From assembly GCA_964460845.1 (NCBI GenBank), contig CAYWRZ010000016.1, forward strand, positions 1-64,000: a stretch of DNA of 64,000 nt, in the 5' to 3' direction. The position numbers were made by a program, and so were the translations under genes. Numbering within the stretch: position 1 is the stretch's first letter; the number at the start of each line of letters is the position of its first letter. Shown here in pieces: positions 1 to 8,124 of the stretch. Origin of the DNA: CAYWRZ01 sp964460845. GTDB taxonomy: Bacteria; Bacteroidota; Bacteroidia; Flavobacteriales_D; UBA2798. Below the pieces are notes generated by a model. The model was not told where the DNA came from, did not search any database, and saw only the letters and a list, made by a program, of their open reading frames with translations.

Positions 1-312
1 ATAGGTATAAGGACCCGTTCCTCCACCTGGAGTGACGGTAGCCGAGCCGTTGTTGCCGCCATTACAGCTTACATGAGTAGGCGTACCAATCGTAGCAGTG
101 AGCGTGGAGGGCTGGTTGATAGTGACATTAGCGGTTGCTGAACAGCCATTGGCACCGGTTACTGTTACGGTGTAGTTTCCGGCAGTAAGCCCTGAGGCCG
201 TGGGGCCACTTCCACCCGAAGGTGACCAGGCGTAGGTGAAGGGACCTACTCCTCCCGATACGCTGGCAGTAGCCGAACCGTTATTTCCGCCGTTGCAGCT
301 TACATGTGTGGG
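1..312 (-). repeat. SprB-type tandem repeat, 77-residue period
   Basis: The segment coding for THVSCNGGNNGSA occurs with the matching base at 302 and again at 71, a spacing of exactly 231 bases (77 codons). The second copy is cut by the window edge, so the array probably continues. Confidence 0.8.
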
Positions 313-1428
313 AGCACCTATGCTCACCGAAGGGCAGGCACAGGAGGCAGGCGAGGTATAGTTACCCGTTCTGCTGCAAGAGGCCGCAGAGAAAGAGGCG
401 GTAACCGTACAGGCCGCACCGTTGGCGGTGATACCTGTCAGGTTATAGTTAGTAGGACTGGTAAAAGGCGCATTGAAAGTCTGTGTGCCTCCACAAGAGG
501 AACTTACCGTAAGTGTACCGCTTGAAGGTGCATTGGCAAAAGTGACGGCTCCGCTTACCGAATACGTGTTAGTGCCCGAATTACAGGCCGAAGGCGTAGC
601 GGTTACATTTGAAATGGCGCATGCAGGACAGGGAGCCGGACGATTATAATTAACCGTGCTGTTACAGTTGGCGTCTGCGCTGAAGGTGGCCGAAACCGTG
701 CAACTGCCACTTCCGGGTGTGAGTCCTGTGAAATTATAGTTGATAGAAGTACCGAATGGCGCATTAAAAGTTTGACTGCCTCCGCAACTGTTGGAAATAG
801 TGAGTGTGCCGGTAGTAGGCGGATTGGAAATACTGAGCGTACCTGATGCGGAGTAGGTGTTAGTGCCGGAGTTACATGCGGATGGATTAGCCGTAAAGCC
901 GCTTACTCCGCAAAGTACTGCGCAGTTGGTACTACCGGTTCCTCCGGTTTGCGAAAAGGAGATGGTTCCCGATTGATTCGAATAGTTGGTGAGCAGAAAC
1001 AGGTAGTATTGTCCTGTTTGTGCATTGGGAATATCTACGGTTTCGGTAGCCGATGAGGAGTAGCTACAATCTACAATAGTTCCTGAGGTAAGCCCCGATA
1101 AGCAGGGGGCGGTGGGTGAAGTGAAAGGCCCCCATACGATAAAGTCCACGTCGATACCTGAACCGCTGCCGTTTACTTGTGAAACGGAAAGCTGGATATT
1201 ACCCGGGTTGGCAATTTGCAAAAAGTACCAGGCCGGGTTAGGGCGGGTACTTAAACAGCCGTAAGCAGGGCCGGCTGGTGCGGAAGTTCCCGTAGAGTTG
1301 GGAAAGGTATAAGTAGTTCCGGTACAAAAAGGATCGGCTGTAGCACAGGTAGCGCCCTGACCGAAAGCCTGGCTGAATGTAGCGCTTAATAAGAGCAAAC
1401 TCAGTAAGTAGTGTAGTGGTTTTGTCAT
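1..1428 (-). CDS. SprB-repeat surface adhesin, 5' part (runs off window)
   Basis: The minus-strand frame opens with ATG at 1428 and stays open for all 476 codons to the window edge, so the C-terminus is missing. It begins with a signal peptide (MTKPLHYLLSLLL..., cleaved near AFGQ). About 140 residues follow that resemble the N-terminal domain common in Bacteroidota cell-surface proteins. Then come two copies of a Cys-rich beta module of 97 residues and, at the downstream end, SprB-type repeats with the THVSCNGGNNGSAT and TAGNYTVTVT motifs. SprB repeats are known from the gliding adhesin of Flavobacterium and are exported by the type IX system. A role as a large T9SS-exported adhesin is inferred; the expected C-terminal sorting domain lies outside the window. 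Confidence 0.85.
   Translation of the reverse strand, partial: MTKPLHYLLSLLLLSATFSQAFGQGATCATADPFCTGTTYTFPNSTGTSAPAGPAYGCLSTRPNPAWYFLQIANPGNIQLSVSQVNGSGSGIDVDFIVWGPFTSPTAPCLSGLTSGTIVDCSYSSSATETVDIPNAQTGQYYLFLLTNYSNQSGTISFSQTGGTGSTNCAVLCGVSGFTANPSACNSGTNTYSASGTLSISNPPTTGTLTISNSCGGSQTFNAPFGTSINYNFTGLTPGSGSCTVSATFSADANCNSTVNYNRPAPCPACAISNVTATPSACNSGTNTYSVSGAVTFANAPSSGTLTVSSSCGGTQTFNAPFTSPTNYNLTGITANGAACTVTASFSAASCSRTGNYTSPASCACPSVSIGAPTHVSCNGGNNGSATASVSGGVGPFTYAWSPSGGSGPTASGLTAGNYTVTVTGANGCSATANVTINQPSTLTATIGTPTHVSCNGGNNGSATVTPGGGTGPYTY
333..915 (-). repeat. 97-residue Cys-rich tandem module, two copies
   Basis: The coded motif SACNSGTNTYS occurs twice, 291 bases apart (97 codons). Both copies also share CGG-QTFNAPF and a following SCTV or ACTV stretch. 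They are clearly related but not identical, so this is an old protein-level duplication. The boundaries are approximate. Confidence 0.7.
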
Positions 1429-2111
1429 GTGATCGACCGATTTATTTTGGACTCAGCCCTTGTTTAGGTGTTGAGGTATATCAAATCTTTTTTCAGTAAA
1501 CCATGGGGTTTTTCTTCCTCATGATTCACACTATATAAGGGGTCGTGTTTGCGCTATCTGCACTATACAGGCCTTGTTTTCAGGAGAAATAACAAGCTTT
1601 TCTGTAAATCCGTCAATTATCCGCGATCTTAACATAAGTTAATTGCGGTGCAAATTTACTCGTTTAACTAATAAAATTTTAGGGTGAGTAGCGTATTTTC
1701 ATGGGTGTTGATTTTTATTCACATTTTATGTTATTGAAAAATACAGGAATAATCTCATATTATAATGATTGTGAAAAAAGAAATTTTTTTCCACTTTTTG
1801 GTGCAAGTAAAATAGGTTTTAATCAATGTTTAATTTGATTTTCAGGTTATTGGGTTTTTAGGGTTGTTTTGTCCTTTGTGGAAAAGCTGTGAATATCGTT
1901 CTTAGAATCATCAAAACTCTATCAGGGTATTTTGGGTCTGTACCTATGATGAAGACGAGCTATTATATGTATGGTTGTATTTTTTACCCATATTATTTTC
2001 CAATAAAACTGTAAAATCAGCTTTCCTTTTCTTAGAAGATTGATTTTTAGTCACTAAAAAAATAAGCCGAGTCAGAAAATCGACGAAAATGAACAAATAA
2101 GATGGAAAGGA
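1429..2111. other. AT-rich upstream region of the adhesin gene, no gene seen
   Basis: These 683 bases separate the adhesin start from the 3' end of the hydrolase gene. They are clearly richer in A and T than the flanks and have no convincing ORF, tRNA or strong hairpin. A minus-strand TAAATTTG (1658-1651) matches the Bacteroidota -7 element, but no TTG lies at the right distance, and it would give a leader of about 220 bases. Confidence 0.5.
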
Positions 2112-2765
2112 TTAGCCCTTGATTCGGGTAATAAGTGCCTGAAGCGCTCCGCTTTCTATGCGGTGCCCCCCTTCAAAAGGCAAAAAAGTATAGGTAAGAC
2201 CCGCCTGCTGAAGTTGAGCGAATTGCAGCGCAAGACGTTCTTCGTCCACAAACGCATCGTGTGTACCGGCTACGAGGTAAATCTGCATCGCTTTCTGAGC
2301 CGGAAAAAGCAGCTCAGGCTCCATATCGGGCGGAAAAACACCAGCCCACAGAATTAGGCTGTGGCAGCGTATTTCTCCCTGATTTATCCAACGGCTTACA
2401 GTAGCGCAACCCTGCGAGAAGCCCAATACATGAAAACGCGTTTCCTTATTCGTCCGGTCACGCAGCAAGGCATACAAGGTATCCAGATAAGTGATATAAT
2501 CGGCAATGTCATGCAGGCGATCTTCGCGGGTCATCCAGGAGGCACCAACCCTTCCCTGAGAGCCCTCGGTGTAAAAACGATGCAAGCCTTCGGGAGCAAT
2601 TACACAGGTATCCGAATCGGCGACCGACTCAAATTTCTTTATAAAATAAGCCGCTAACTGCCCATAACCGTGACAAGCTATCCATACGTCGGTCGTTTGG
2701 GAACTGAGCGTACCCAACTGGTAATAACGCGCGGTTTTGGTAACGGAAAGATGATGCGTCTGCAT
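2112..2765 (-). CDS. Alpha/beta hydrolase, phospholipase/carboxylesterase type
   Basis: This 217-residue protein has the alpha/beta-hydrolase core. The nucleophile elbow is GFSQG with Ser117, the acid is Asp170 (GTHDAF) and the base is His201 (GGHR). The GFSQG elbow, the early CHGYG oxyanion loop and the length fit the carboxylesterase/phospholipase family (YpfH or acyl-protein thioesterase-like), cytoplasmic with no signal peptide. It is the last of three consecutive hydrolase genes on this strand, starting 45 bases after the middle one, so co-transcription is likely. The true substrate cannot be read from the sequence. Confidence 0.8.
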   Translation of the reverse strand: MQTHHLSVTKTARYYQLGTLSSQTTDVWIACHGYGQLAAYFIKKFESVADSDTCVIAPEGLHRFYTEGSQGRVGASWMTREDRLHDIADYITYLDTLYALLRDRTNKETRFHVLGFSQGCATVSRWINQGEIRCHSLILWAGVFPPDMEPELLFPAQKAMQIYLVAGTHDAFVDEERLALQFAQLQQAGLTYTFLPFEGGHRIESGALQALITRIKG

Positions 2766-2810
2766 AAGCTGCCTGCAAGGTAGGACTTTGCCGGGAGTTG
2801 GATGAAAGAA

Positions 2811-3599
2811 TCAGTGTAAGCGCGAAAAAAACGCGGAAATGATAGGTATAACGTTCTCCGGCTGTGTTTTCCAGGGAGCATGACCACTCTTCGGAATCAG
2901 GTGCTGTTCGCCATATCCTTTTATACCGTTTACAATACGCTGTACCTGATCGGCCGTGCCGTATTCGTCGTCGTCGCCTTGAAGGGCCAGTACAGGACAG
3001 GTAATACTTTGTATATCAGCTTCGATGTTCCAGGTAGAAAATTCGTCCGACAACCACGTTTTCCACCAGGCTTCGAAAAGTGCCCGGGTGCCCGTACCGT
3101 GGTAGCGCGCAAGCCTGTCCATCAGCAAGGGATCGCGAAAAGCAAGCTCAGCCTGCCGGATACCTTGTAGGGTAATTTCTTCGACCCGTACATGCGCAGC
3201 TATCGAAACAAGGGCCTTTACTATCGAAGGATAACGTGCGGCAAAAAGAAGTGCGATAGAGCCTCCGTCGCTGTGTCCGACAAGGATAATTTCCCGTCCG
3301 GGCAAATGCTGCTCAAGTACTGCCGGCAATTCTTCGTAAGCGTAAAGATGCAGGTAATCGTGGCGACGCGGTGTATGCAAGGCAGGTGAAAGTCCATGTC
3401 CGTAACGGTCGTAAGCGAATCCCTGAAGCTTTAGCGCGTGGCAGAGCTGTTCCGGAAAGGTGTTCCATTGCGCTACGCTGCCCAGCGCATCGTGCAGAAA
3501 AACCAGCACGGGAAGATCCTGCAACGGCTTTTCCGTATTGTAAAAACGAACATGAAGTGAATTCGCAAGTGCGTTTTTCTTTGCCTGCCCGGTATTCAT
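2811..3599 (-). CDS. Alpha/beta fold hydrolase
   Basis: This 262-residue protein has the fold's FLHDALG oxyanion region, the elbow GHSDGG with Ser110, an acid in the GDDD cluster (209-211) and His240 in KSGHAPW. It resembles the general alpha/beta hydrolase 1 family (epoxide hydrolase, haloperoxidase and esterase-like), for which the substrate cannot be predicted. Its ATG overlaps the stop of the upstream hydrolase by 4 bases (ATGA), a sign of translational coupling. Confidence 0.8.
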   Translation of the reverse strand: MNTGQAKKNALANSLHVRFYNTEKPLQDLPVLVFLHDALGSVAQWNTFPEQLCHALKLQGFAYDRYGHGLSPALHTPRRHDYLHLYAYEELPAVLEQHLPGREIILVGHSDGGSIALLFAARYPSIVKALVSIAAHVRVEEITLQGIRQAELAFRDPLLMDRLARYHGTGTRALFEAWWKTWLSDEFSTWNIEADIQSITCPVLALQGDDDEYGTADQVQRIVNGIKGYGEQHLIPKSGHAPWKTQPENVIPIISAFFSRLH

Positions 3600-4285
3600 T
3601 TCAAGAAGCTAAGAATTTCATGAGCCAGTGCTAAGGGTTCCGTTTTTTCAATAGGATGCGCGGTGTAAGGCCATATTTTAAGCGCGGCATCGGGCAGGGC
3701 CCGGAACACGGCAATCGTTTCTTCGAGGGTAACCATCGTATCGCGGTCGCCTGCGGTAAGCAGCACTTTTTTCGAAATAGCGGCGTAATCGCTTATCGAA
3801 AGCGGATTGTGTCGGCCCATCGCACGCATCATTTCGGCGGTGCGTTGCAAAAGCGATTTCCAGTTTTCGCTGCCGTGCATTTGGGCTAATGCGCGGGCAA
3901 AAGCCGGTACTTTGGCTTCGATAAGCTCGGGTACAAGTCGTTGTGCTTCGCGCTCGGCGGTAGCTTCGTCCCAGTATAGCTTAGTGCCTAAAGTAACGAT
4001 ACGGCTCAGGTATTCGGGGTAATGGCGTGCGATGTAAAGCGCTACGTATCCGCCCATGCTGTAGCCGAATACGGGTATATGACGCAGGTTTTTTTGGTCA
4101 AGATAACGGCATACTTCTTCGGCGCAGGAAGCAATCGAAAGCGTGTTATTCCCATTGGGCGACCCGCCATGTCCGGCGAAATTAAGCAGGTGCGGCTCGT
4201 GCGTGTCTGTAAGTTGCCTGGCGAGTGGCTCCAGTTGTGCAGACGAGCCAATCGCGCCGTGTAAAAGTAGAATCGCTGGTTTCAA
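3596..4285 (-). CDS. Alpha/beta hydrolase, MenH-like
   Basis: This compact 229-residue hydrolase has LLHGAIGSS near the N-terminus, elbow GYSMGG with Ser76, an acid at Asp180 or Asp182 (AGDRD) and His210 (TAHPIE). The small size and GYSMGG elbow resemble MenH-type and other small alpha/beta hydrolases, but no menaquinone genes are adjacent, so MenH function is not claimed. It is the first gene of the three-hydrolase run and overlaps the next by 4 bases. Confidence 0.75.
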   Translation of the reverse strand: MKPAILLLHGAIGSSAQLEPLARQLTDTHEPHLLNFAGHGGSPNGNNTLSIASCAEEVCRYLDQKNLRHIPVFGYSMGGYVALYIARHYPEYLSRIVTLGTKLYWDEATAEREAQRLVPELIEAKVPAFARALAQMHGSENWKSLLQRTAEMMRAMGRHNPLSISDYAAISKKVLLTAGDRDTMVTLEETIAVFRALPDAALKIWPYTAHPIEKTEPLALAHEILSFLK

Positions 4286-4375
4286 TACGGTTGTATAAAG
4301 TGAAATTCTTTGTGTAGAAAACCTTCCCGGAAATAAAAGCGAGGCTTGTGGTCCGTATGCCGTAATCGCTGTACC

Positions 4376-5176
4376 TCAGTCATGATCGCTTGCGCTGACT
4401 TTGGCATTATATGCCTGAAAAGGATTGGGGTTGCCGTCGTACACCACCAGGTGATTGGGGTCGGTTACGAAATTCAGTTCCATATTTTTATCCTCGTAAT
4501 CGAACAGCGAAAGTGTGTAGCGTATCGCTTCGAGTCGGGCTTCGGGCTTCTGATTTCCGTTGATAATCACCCAGGGGCTAACAGGCCGATGGGTCTTTTC
4601 AAACATGATTTCTTTGTAGCGGGTAAACTCATGCCATTTGCGTTGCGCTTCCAAATCGACCGTGCTGAGCTTCCATTGCTTGAGCGGGTTGTTGGAGCGT
4701 TCCTGCAGGCGTATTTTCTGTACGTTAATATCGATCGAAAACCAGAATTTTATCACTGTCGTTTTGGCTTCTATCAGCATTCTTTCCAAATCGACCACCT
4801 GATGCATAAACAGATCATATTGCGAAGGGGTACAAAATTCCATGACCGGCTCGACTACAGCGCGGTTGTACCAGCTTCGGTCAAAAAAAACCATTTCTCC
4901 GGCATTGGGCAGGTGACTGACGTAGCGTTGGAAATACCATTGCCCTTTTTCGAGCACCGTAGGTTTGGACAGCGCCACGATTCGGAAATGTCGTGGATTG
5001 AGGTAACGCGAAAACCAATATACGGCACCGCCTTTACCGGCAGTATCGCGTCCCTCGAAAAGAATGATGATCCGTTTCCGTTTTTTGATCACCCATTTCT
5101 GAAGCTTTACCAGCTCGATTTGGAGCTTATGAAACTCCGCTTCGTACTCCTTGTTAATGAATTGCTGCTCGCGCAT
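4376..5176 (-). CDS. ppk2: Polyphosphate kinase 2 family protein
   Basis: PPK2 enzymes transfer phosphate between polyphosphate and nucleoside di- or monophosphates. The 266-residue product has the family's Walker A GRDTAGKGG (42-50), the Walker B region FFDRSWYNR (97-105) and a lid rich in Arg and Lys. I chose the ATG at 5176 (MREQQFIN) because an upstream in-frame ATG at 5224 adds 16 residues that do not look like the family's N-terminus. It is a single-domain PPK2. Whether it favours ADP, GDP or AMP cannot be read here. Confidence 0.88.
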   Translation of the reverse strand: MREQQFINKEYEAEFHKLQIELVKLQKWVIKKRKRIIILFEGRDTAGKGGAVYWFSRYLNPRHFRIVALSKPTVLEKGQWYFQRYVSHLPNAGEMVFFDRSWYNRAVVEPVMEFCTPSQYDLFMHQVVDLERMLIEAKTTVIKFWFSIDINVQKIRLQERSNNPLKQWKLSTVDLEAQRKWHEFTRYKEIMFEKTHRPVSPWVIINGNQKPEARLEAIRYTLSLFDYEDKNMELNFVTDPNHLVVYDGNPNPFQAYNAKVSASDHD

Positions 5177-5355
5177 GGAACACCTTGTTTGCACGCGAAG
5201 TACGTAAATAAGCCGCATTTGCACAACTCTTTCCGAACCGCTTTTCCAGTCTCATTTTCCGGCCTTTTTGCGTTTATTTTGTAGGAAATGAAATGCGTGG
5301 ATCGCTGCCTTTCGCTTTGTCGCTAAACACGGGTGGCGATGCGCATATATTTTCC

Positions 5356-5363
5356 TAATTTTG
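5356..5363 (+). promoter_or_regulatory. -7 element candidate for the T9SS cargo gene
   Basis: TAATTTTG matches the Bacteroidota -7 consensus TAnnTTTG and lies 22 bases before the ATG at 5386. No well-placed TTG is visible about 20 bases upstream. Confidence 0.3.
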
Positions 5364-5385
5364 CCTGAAACAGAAAGAAAACGAT

Positions 5386-6219
5386 ATGAAGAAGTTATGG
5401 ATTGGGCTGCTTGGGCTAAGTCTTGCTACAGGCGTTAAGGCTCAGGTCGTATTGCTGGATGAAAATTTCGACAACGGCTTTCCCGCCACCTGGCAGAATG
5501 TCGATATGGACTCACTCACGCCCCATGCTTCGGTAGCTTACGCCGGTTCCGCGTTTACCCTGCGCGAAAACCCCGATAATACGGGCGCGGGCGACAGTAT
5601 CGTGATAGCGACTTCCTGGTTCGAACCCGCCGGTACTGCGGCCAATTACCTGATTACCCCGGCCATTACGCTTGAGCCGCATGGCAATCAACTGTTTTGG
5701 CAGGCACGCTCCTTTGACCCCTCTTATCCCGAAAGCTATCAGGTGCTGGTATCGACCACCACTCCCGATATCGACAGCTTTCATGTGCATGCCCCGCTGT
5801 TTTCGACCACGCTCGAATACCCCGACTGGCAAGATCGCAGCCTCAACCTCGATGCCTATGCCGGGCAGCAGATTTACCTGGCTTTTTATCATAATTCGAC
5901 CCACCGTTTTATTTTCGGACTCAATAATATTCGTGTAGAATCTGATCCTGCGCTGAGTACGGAAGATGCAAATCGCTTGCAACCCGCGCTGAAGATTTGG
6001 CCCAATCCCGTGTCGGATCAGCTTTTTATCGCCTTGCAGGAAATGCCTGTACACACGGTAAATGTGTATGATCTTTCGGGACGTCAGGTGCTTTCGGCTT
6101 CTTTTGCCGACCGGCAGCCTGTAGTAACCCTTAGTGTGCACACGCTTCTTTCGGGCGTCTATCTGCTCGAAACCGTTTCGGAAGCAGGTGTGCAGCACAG
6201 CCGTTTTGTCAAACCCTAA
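5386..6219 (+). CDS. Secreted protein with adhesin-like beta domain and T9SS sorting domain
   Basis: The 277-residue product has a signal peptide (MKKLWIGLLGLSLATGVKAQ) and a beta-sandwich resembling the cleaved-adhesin (choice-of-anchor J) family: DENFDNGFPATWQNVD, then ANYLITPAITL and a later YLAFYHNS. The last 75 residues form a type A sorting domain (KIWPNPVSDQLFI, VYDLSGRQV, LLSGVYLLE). That tail sends proteins through the type IX secretion system to the surface or medium. There is no recognisable catalytic domain, so a binding or structural role is inferred. Confidence 0.85.
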   Translation: MKKLWIGLLGLSLATGVKAQVVLLDENFDNGFPATWQNVDMDSLTPHASVAYAGSAFTLRENPDNTGAGDSIVIATSWFEPAGTAANYLITPAITLEPHGNQLFWQARSFDPSYPESYQVLVSTTTPDIDSFHVHAPLFSTTLEYPDWQDRSLNLDAYAGQQIYLAFYHNSTHRFIFGLNNIRVESDPALSTEDANRLQPALKIWPNPVSDQLFIALQEMPVHTVNVYDLSGRQVLSASFADRQPVVTLSVHTLLSGVYLLETVSEAGVQHSRFVKP

Positions 6220-6231
6220 AGTGCCCTTATC

Positions 6232-6873
6232 GTGCTGCTTCATCTGGAAGGTGCCTGTCCGCTGCCCATGCGCGATCAATCGTTTTCGCCAGAAAGTCTT
6301 TGGCGCAATACGCTTGTGGTAAACGGCAGCCAACGTACCTTACTGGTGGCGCCTTCGGGCACGGGAAAAACGTCTCTACTTTCTTTTTTGTTCGGCATGC
6401 GCCGCGATTACGAAGGCAGCATTCGGCTCGACCACCAAGAAGCGCGCGATCTTTCGCTGTTACAATGGGCAAAGCTGCGTCGCGAAAGGCTGGCTATCGT
6501 GTTGCAGGATATGCGACTTATTCCTTCGCTGACGGTCGAAGAGAATCTGTTGCTCAAAAACAACCTTACCCGACTTTATACCGTGGCACAGGTAAAAGCC
6601 ATGCTCGAAAGGCTGGGTATGGACACCCGATGGCAGCAAACCTGCGGTACACTTTCGTACGGGCAGCAGCAGCGCGTGGCTATCGTGCGGGCTTTGTTGC
6701 AGCCCTTTTCGCTCTTGCTGTTAGACGAGCCCTTCAGTCACCTCGACGAGGCAAATATCCGTTTGGCTTCGGCGCTGATCGAAGAAACCTGTGCAAAGCA
6801 GGGAGCCGGATTGATGCTCGTATCGCTCGGCGATCCCTATTTTTTCAGCTACGATCAACACCTGCAGCTATAG
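6232..6873 (+). CDS. ABC transporter ATP-binding protein, atypical H-loop
   Basis: This 213-residue ATPase has Walker A APSGTGKTS (40-48), Q-loop Gln92, signature LSYGQQQR (141-148), Walker B LLLLDEP (161-167) and a D-loop SHLDE. The switch region that usually reads T-H-D-P reads SLGDP (198-202), so the conserved H-loop histidine appears to be missing. The start is the GTG at 6232. The following permease begins 3 bases after the stop, so the pair forms one transporter of the MacB/LolD family type. It may use a non-standard switch or act mainly as a mechanotransducer; that is inference. Confidence 0.8.
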   Translation: MLLHLEGACPLPMRDQSFSPESLWRNTLVVNGSQRTLLVAPSGTGKTSLLSFLFGMRRDYEGSIRLDHQEARDLSLLQWAKLRRERLAIVLQDMRLIPSLTVEENLLLKNNLTRLYTVAQVKAMLERLGMDTRWQQTCGTLSYGQQQRVAIVRALLQPFSLLLLDEPFSHLDEANIRLASALIEETCAKQGAGLMLVSLGDPYFFSYDQHLQL

Positions 6874-6876
6874 CGT

Positions 6877-8070
6877 ATGATAGGTAAAGTGTTATTTCGG
6901 AGTCAACGTCTGCCCCAACTGCTTATAGCGATTACCGGTGCTTTTGCCGGTGCGCTGGTCTTACTGCTTTCGGTACAATTTTACACCGACCTTAGTCGTA
7001 CGCTTATCAAGAACGAAGACCTGCTGGGTGCCGATTACCTTGTAGTGCAGAAAAACGTATCGGTGCTGAATACGCTTTCGGTGGCCAAACAGGGTTTTTC
7101 GGAGGCAGAAATACGCCATATCGAAACACAGGATTTCGTGGAAGAAACAGGCCGTTTTCAGTCGGGGCTTTTCAAGGCCAGTGCTTCGTTGAGCGGAATG
7201 GATAACCTGCCCGATATGTACACCGAGCTGTTTTTCGAGTCGGTGCCCGATCGGTTTATCGATATCAGACCCGAAAGCTGGCGTTGGCAAGCGGGCAGCA
7301 CCGAGGTACCCATTATTCTTCCTTCTTCTTACCTCGATGCGTATAATTTCGGCTTTGCGCCGAGCCAGGGCTTGCCGCCTTTAAGTCCATCGACTTTTAC
7401 AAAGCTGCATTTTAACCTGCATATACGCGGAGCCGCAACAGTGTATCGCGGGCAGATAGCCGGTTTTTCGGACCGATTGCAAACCATTCTTGTGCCGCAG
7501 CCCTTTATGGAATACGCCAACGCAAAGTACGGCTCGCGCGAGGTAAGCGAACCCACACGGCTGATATTGGCTGTGAAAGACATAAGCGATCCGGCGGTAG
7601 CGCAGTTTATAGAAGAAAACGGATACCGAATTAATACCGATCAGCTTCGCGGAAGCCGTATCAAAACCGTATTGCAAATAGCGCTTACTCTTTTTCTGCT
7701 TATCGGTTCGGTGATAGTGCTCTTAGCGGTACTGGGTTTTATCCAGTATTCGCAGCTCATTATTAACCGGGTCAACTACGAGTTGCGTGTAATGCTTCTG
7801 ATGGGCTATACCCATCGGCATTTGGCGGCGCGTTATATTCGTTATTTTACGGTGGTCGTACTGGCTGTGCTGGCATTGGCTTTTGCTGCGCTTTGGTATG
7901 CCAAGCAGCAGTTTAATACCTGGATTGCCGAGTTTAGCTTCGAACCCGAAACCGGACTGGCCTGGGGCACTTACCTGACGGGGGGCGTTTTTTTGGCGGT
8001 GTTTTTGCTGGTCAATGGAATTGCCATTCGTCGTCAGGTCAAAAAGCTGGCACTTTCCTTACAGGGCTGA
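6877..8070 (+). CDS. FtsX/MacB-like ABC transporter permease
   Basis: This 397-residue membrane protein has one helix near residues 14-34, an approximately 220-residue periplasmic domain, then three helices near 264-290, 322-345 and 367-387, ending in a basic tail. This four-helix plan is that of the FtsX/MacB/LolCE permease family, whose members move lipoproteins or peptides or relay signals rather than import small solutes. It is coupled to the ATPase gene just upstream. The substrate is unknown; no outer-membrane factor or periplasmic adaptor gene lies beside it. Confidence 0.82.
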   Translation: MIGKVLFRSQRLPQLLIAITGAFAGALVLLLSVQFYTDLSRTLIKNEDLLGADYLVVQKNVSVLNTLSVAKQGFSEAEIRHIETQDFVEETGRFQSGLFKASASLSGMDNLPDMYTELFFESVPDRFIDIRPESWRWQAGSTEVPIILPSSYLDAYNFGFAPSQGLPPLSPSTFTKLHFNLHIRGAATVYRGQIAGFSDRLQTILVPQPFMEYANAKYGSREVSEPTRLILAVKDISDPAVAQFIEENGYRINTDQLRGSRIKTVLQIALTLFLLIGSVIVLLAVLGFIQYSQLIINRVNYELRVMLLMGYTHRHLAARYIRYFTVVVLAVLALAFAALWYAKQQFNTWIAEFSFEPETGLAWGTYLTGGVFLAVFLLVNGIAIRRQVKKLALSLQG

Positions 8071-8124
8071 AGGGGTTAAAAAAATGTTAAAATAGCCGTT
8101 TGTAAGGCTTGAAAATTTACTTTA

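Noticed and set aside
4346..5284. Plus-strand open frame of 312 codons opposite ppk2
   Set aside because: PPK2 motifs run through the minus strand. The plus frame is antisense.
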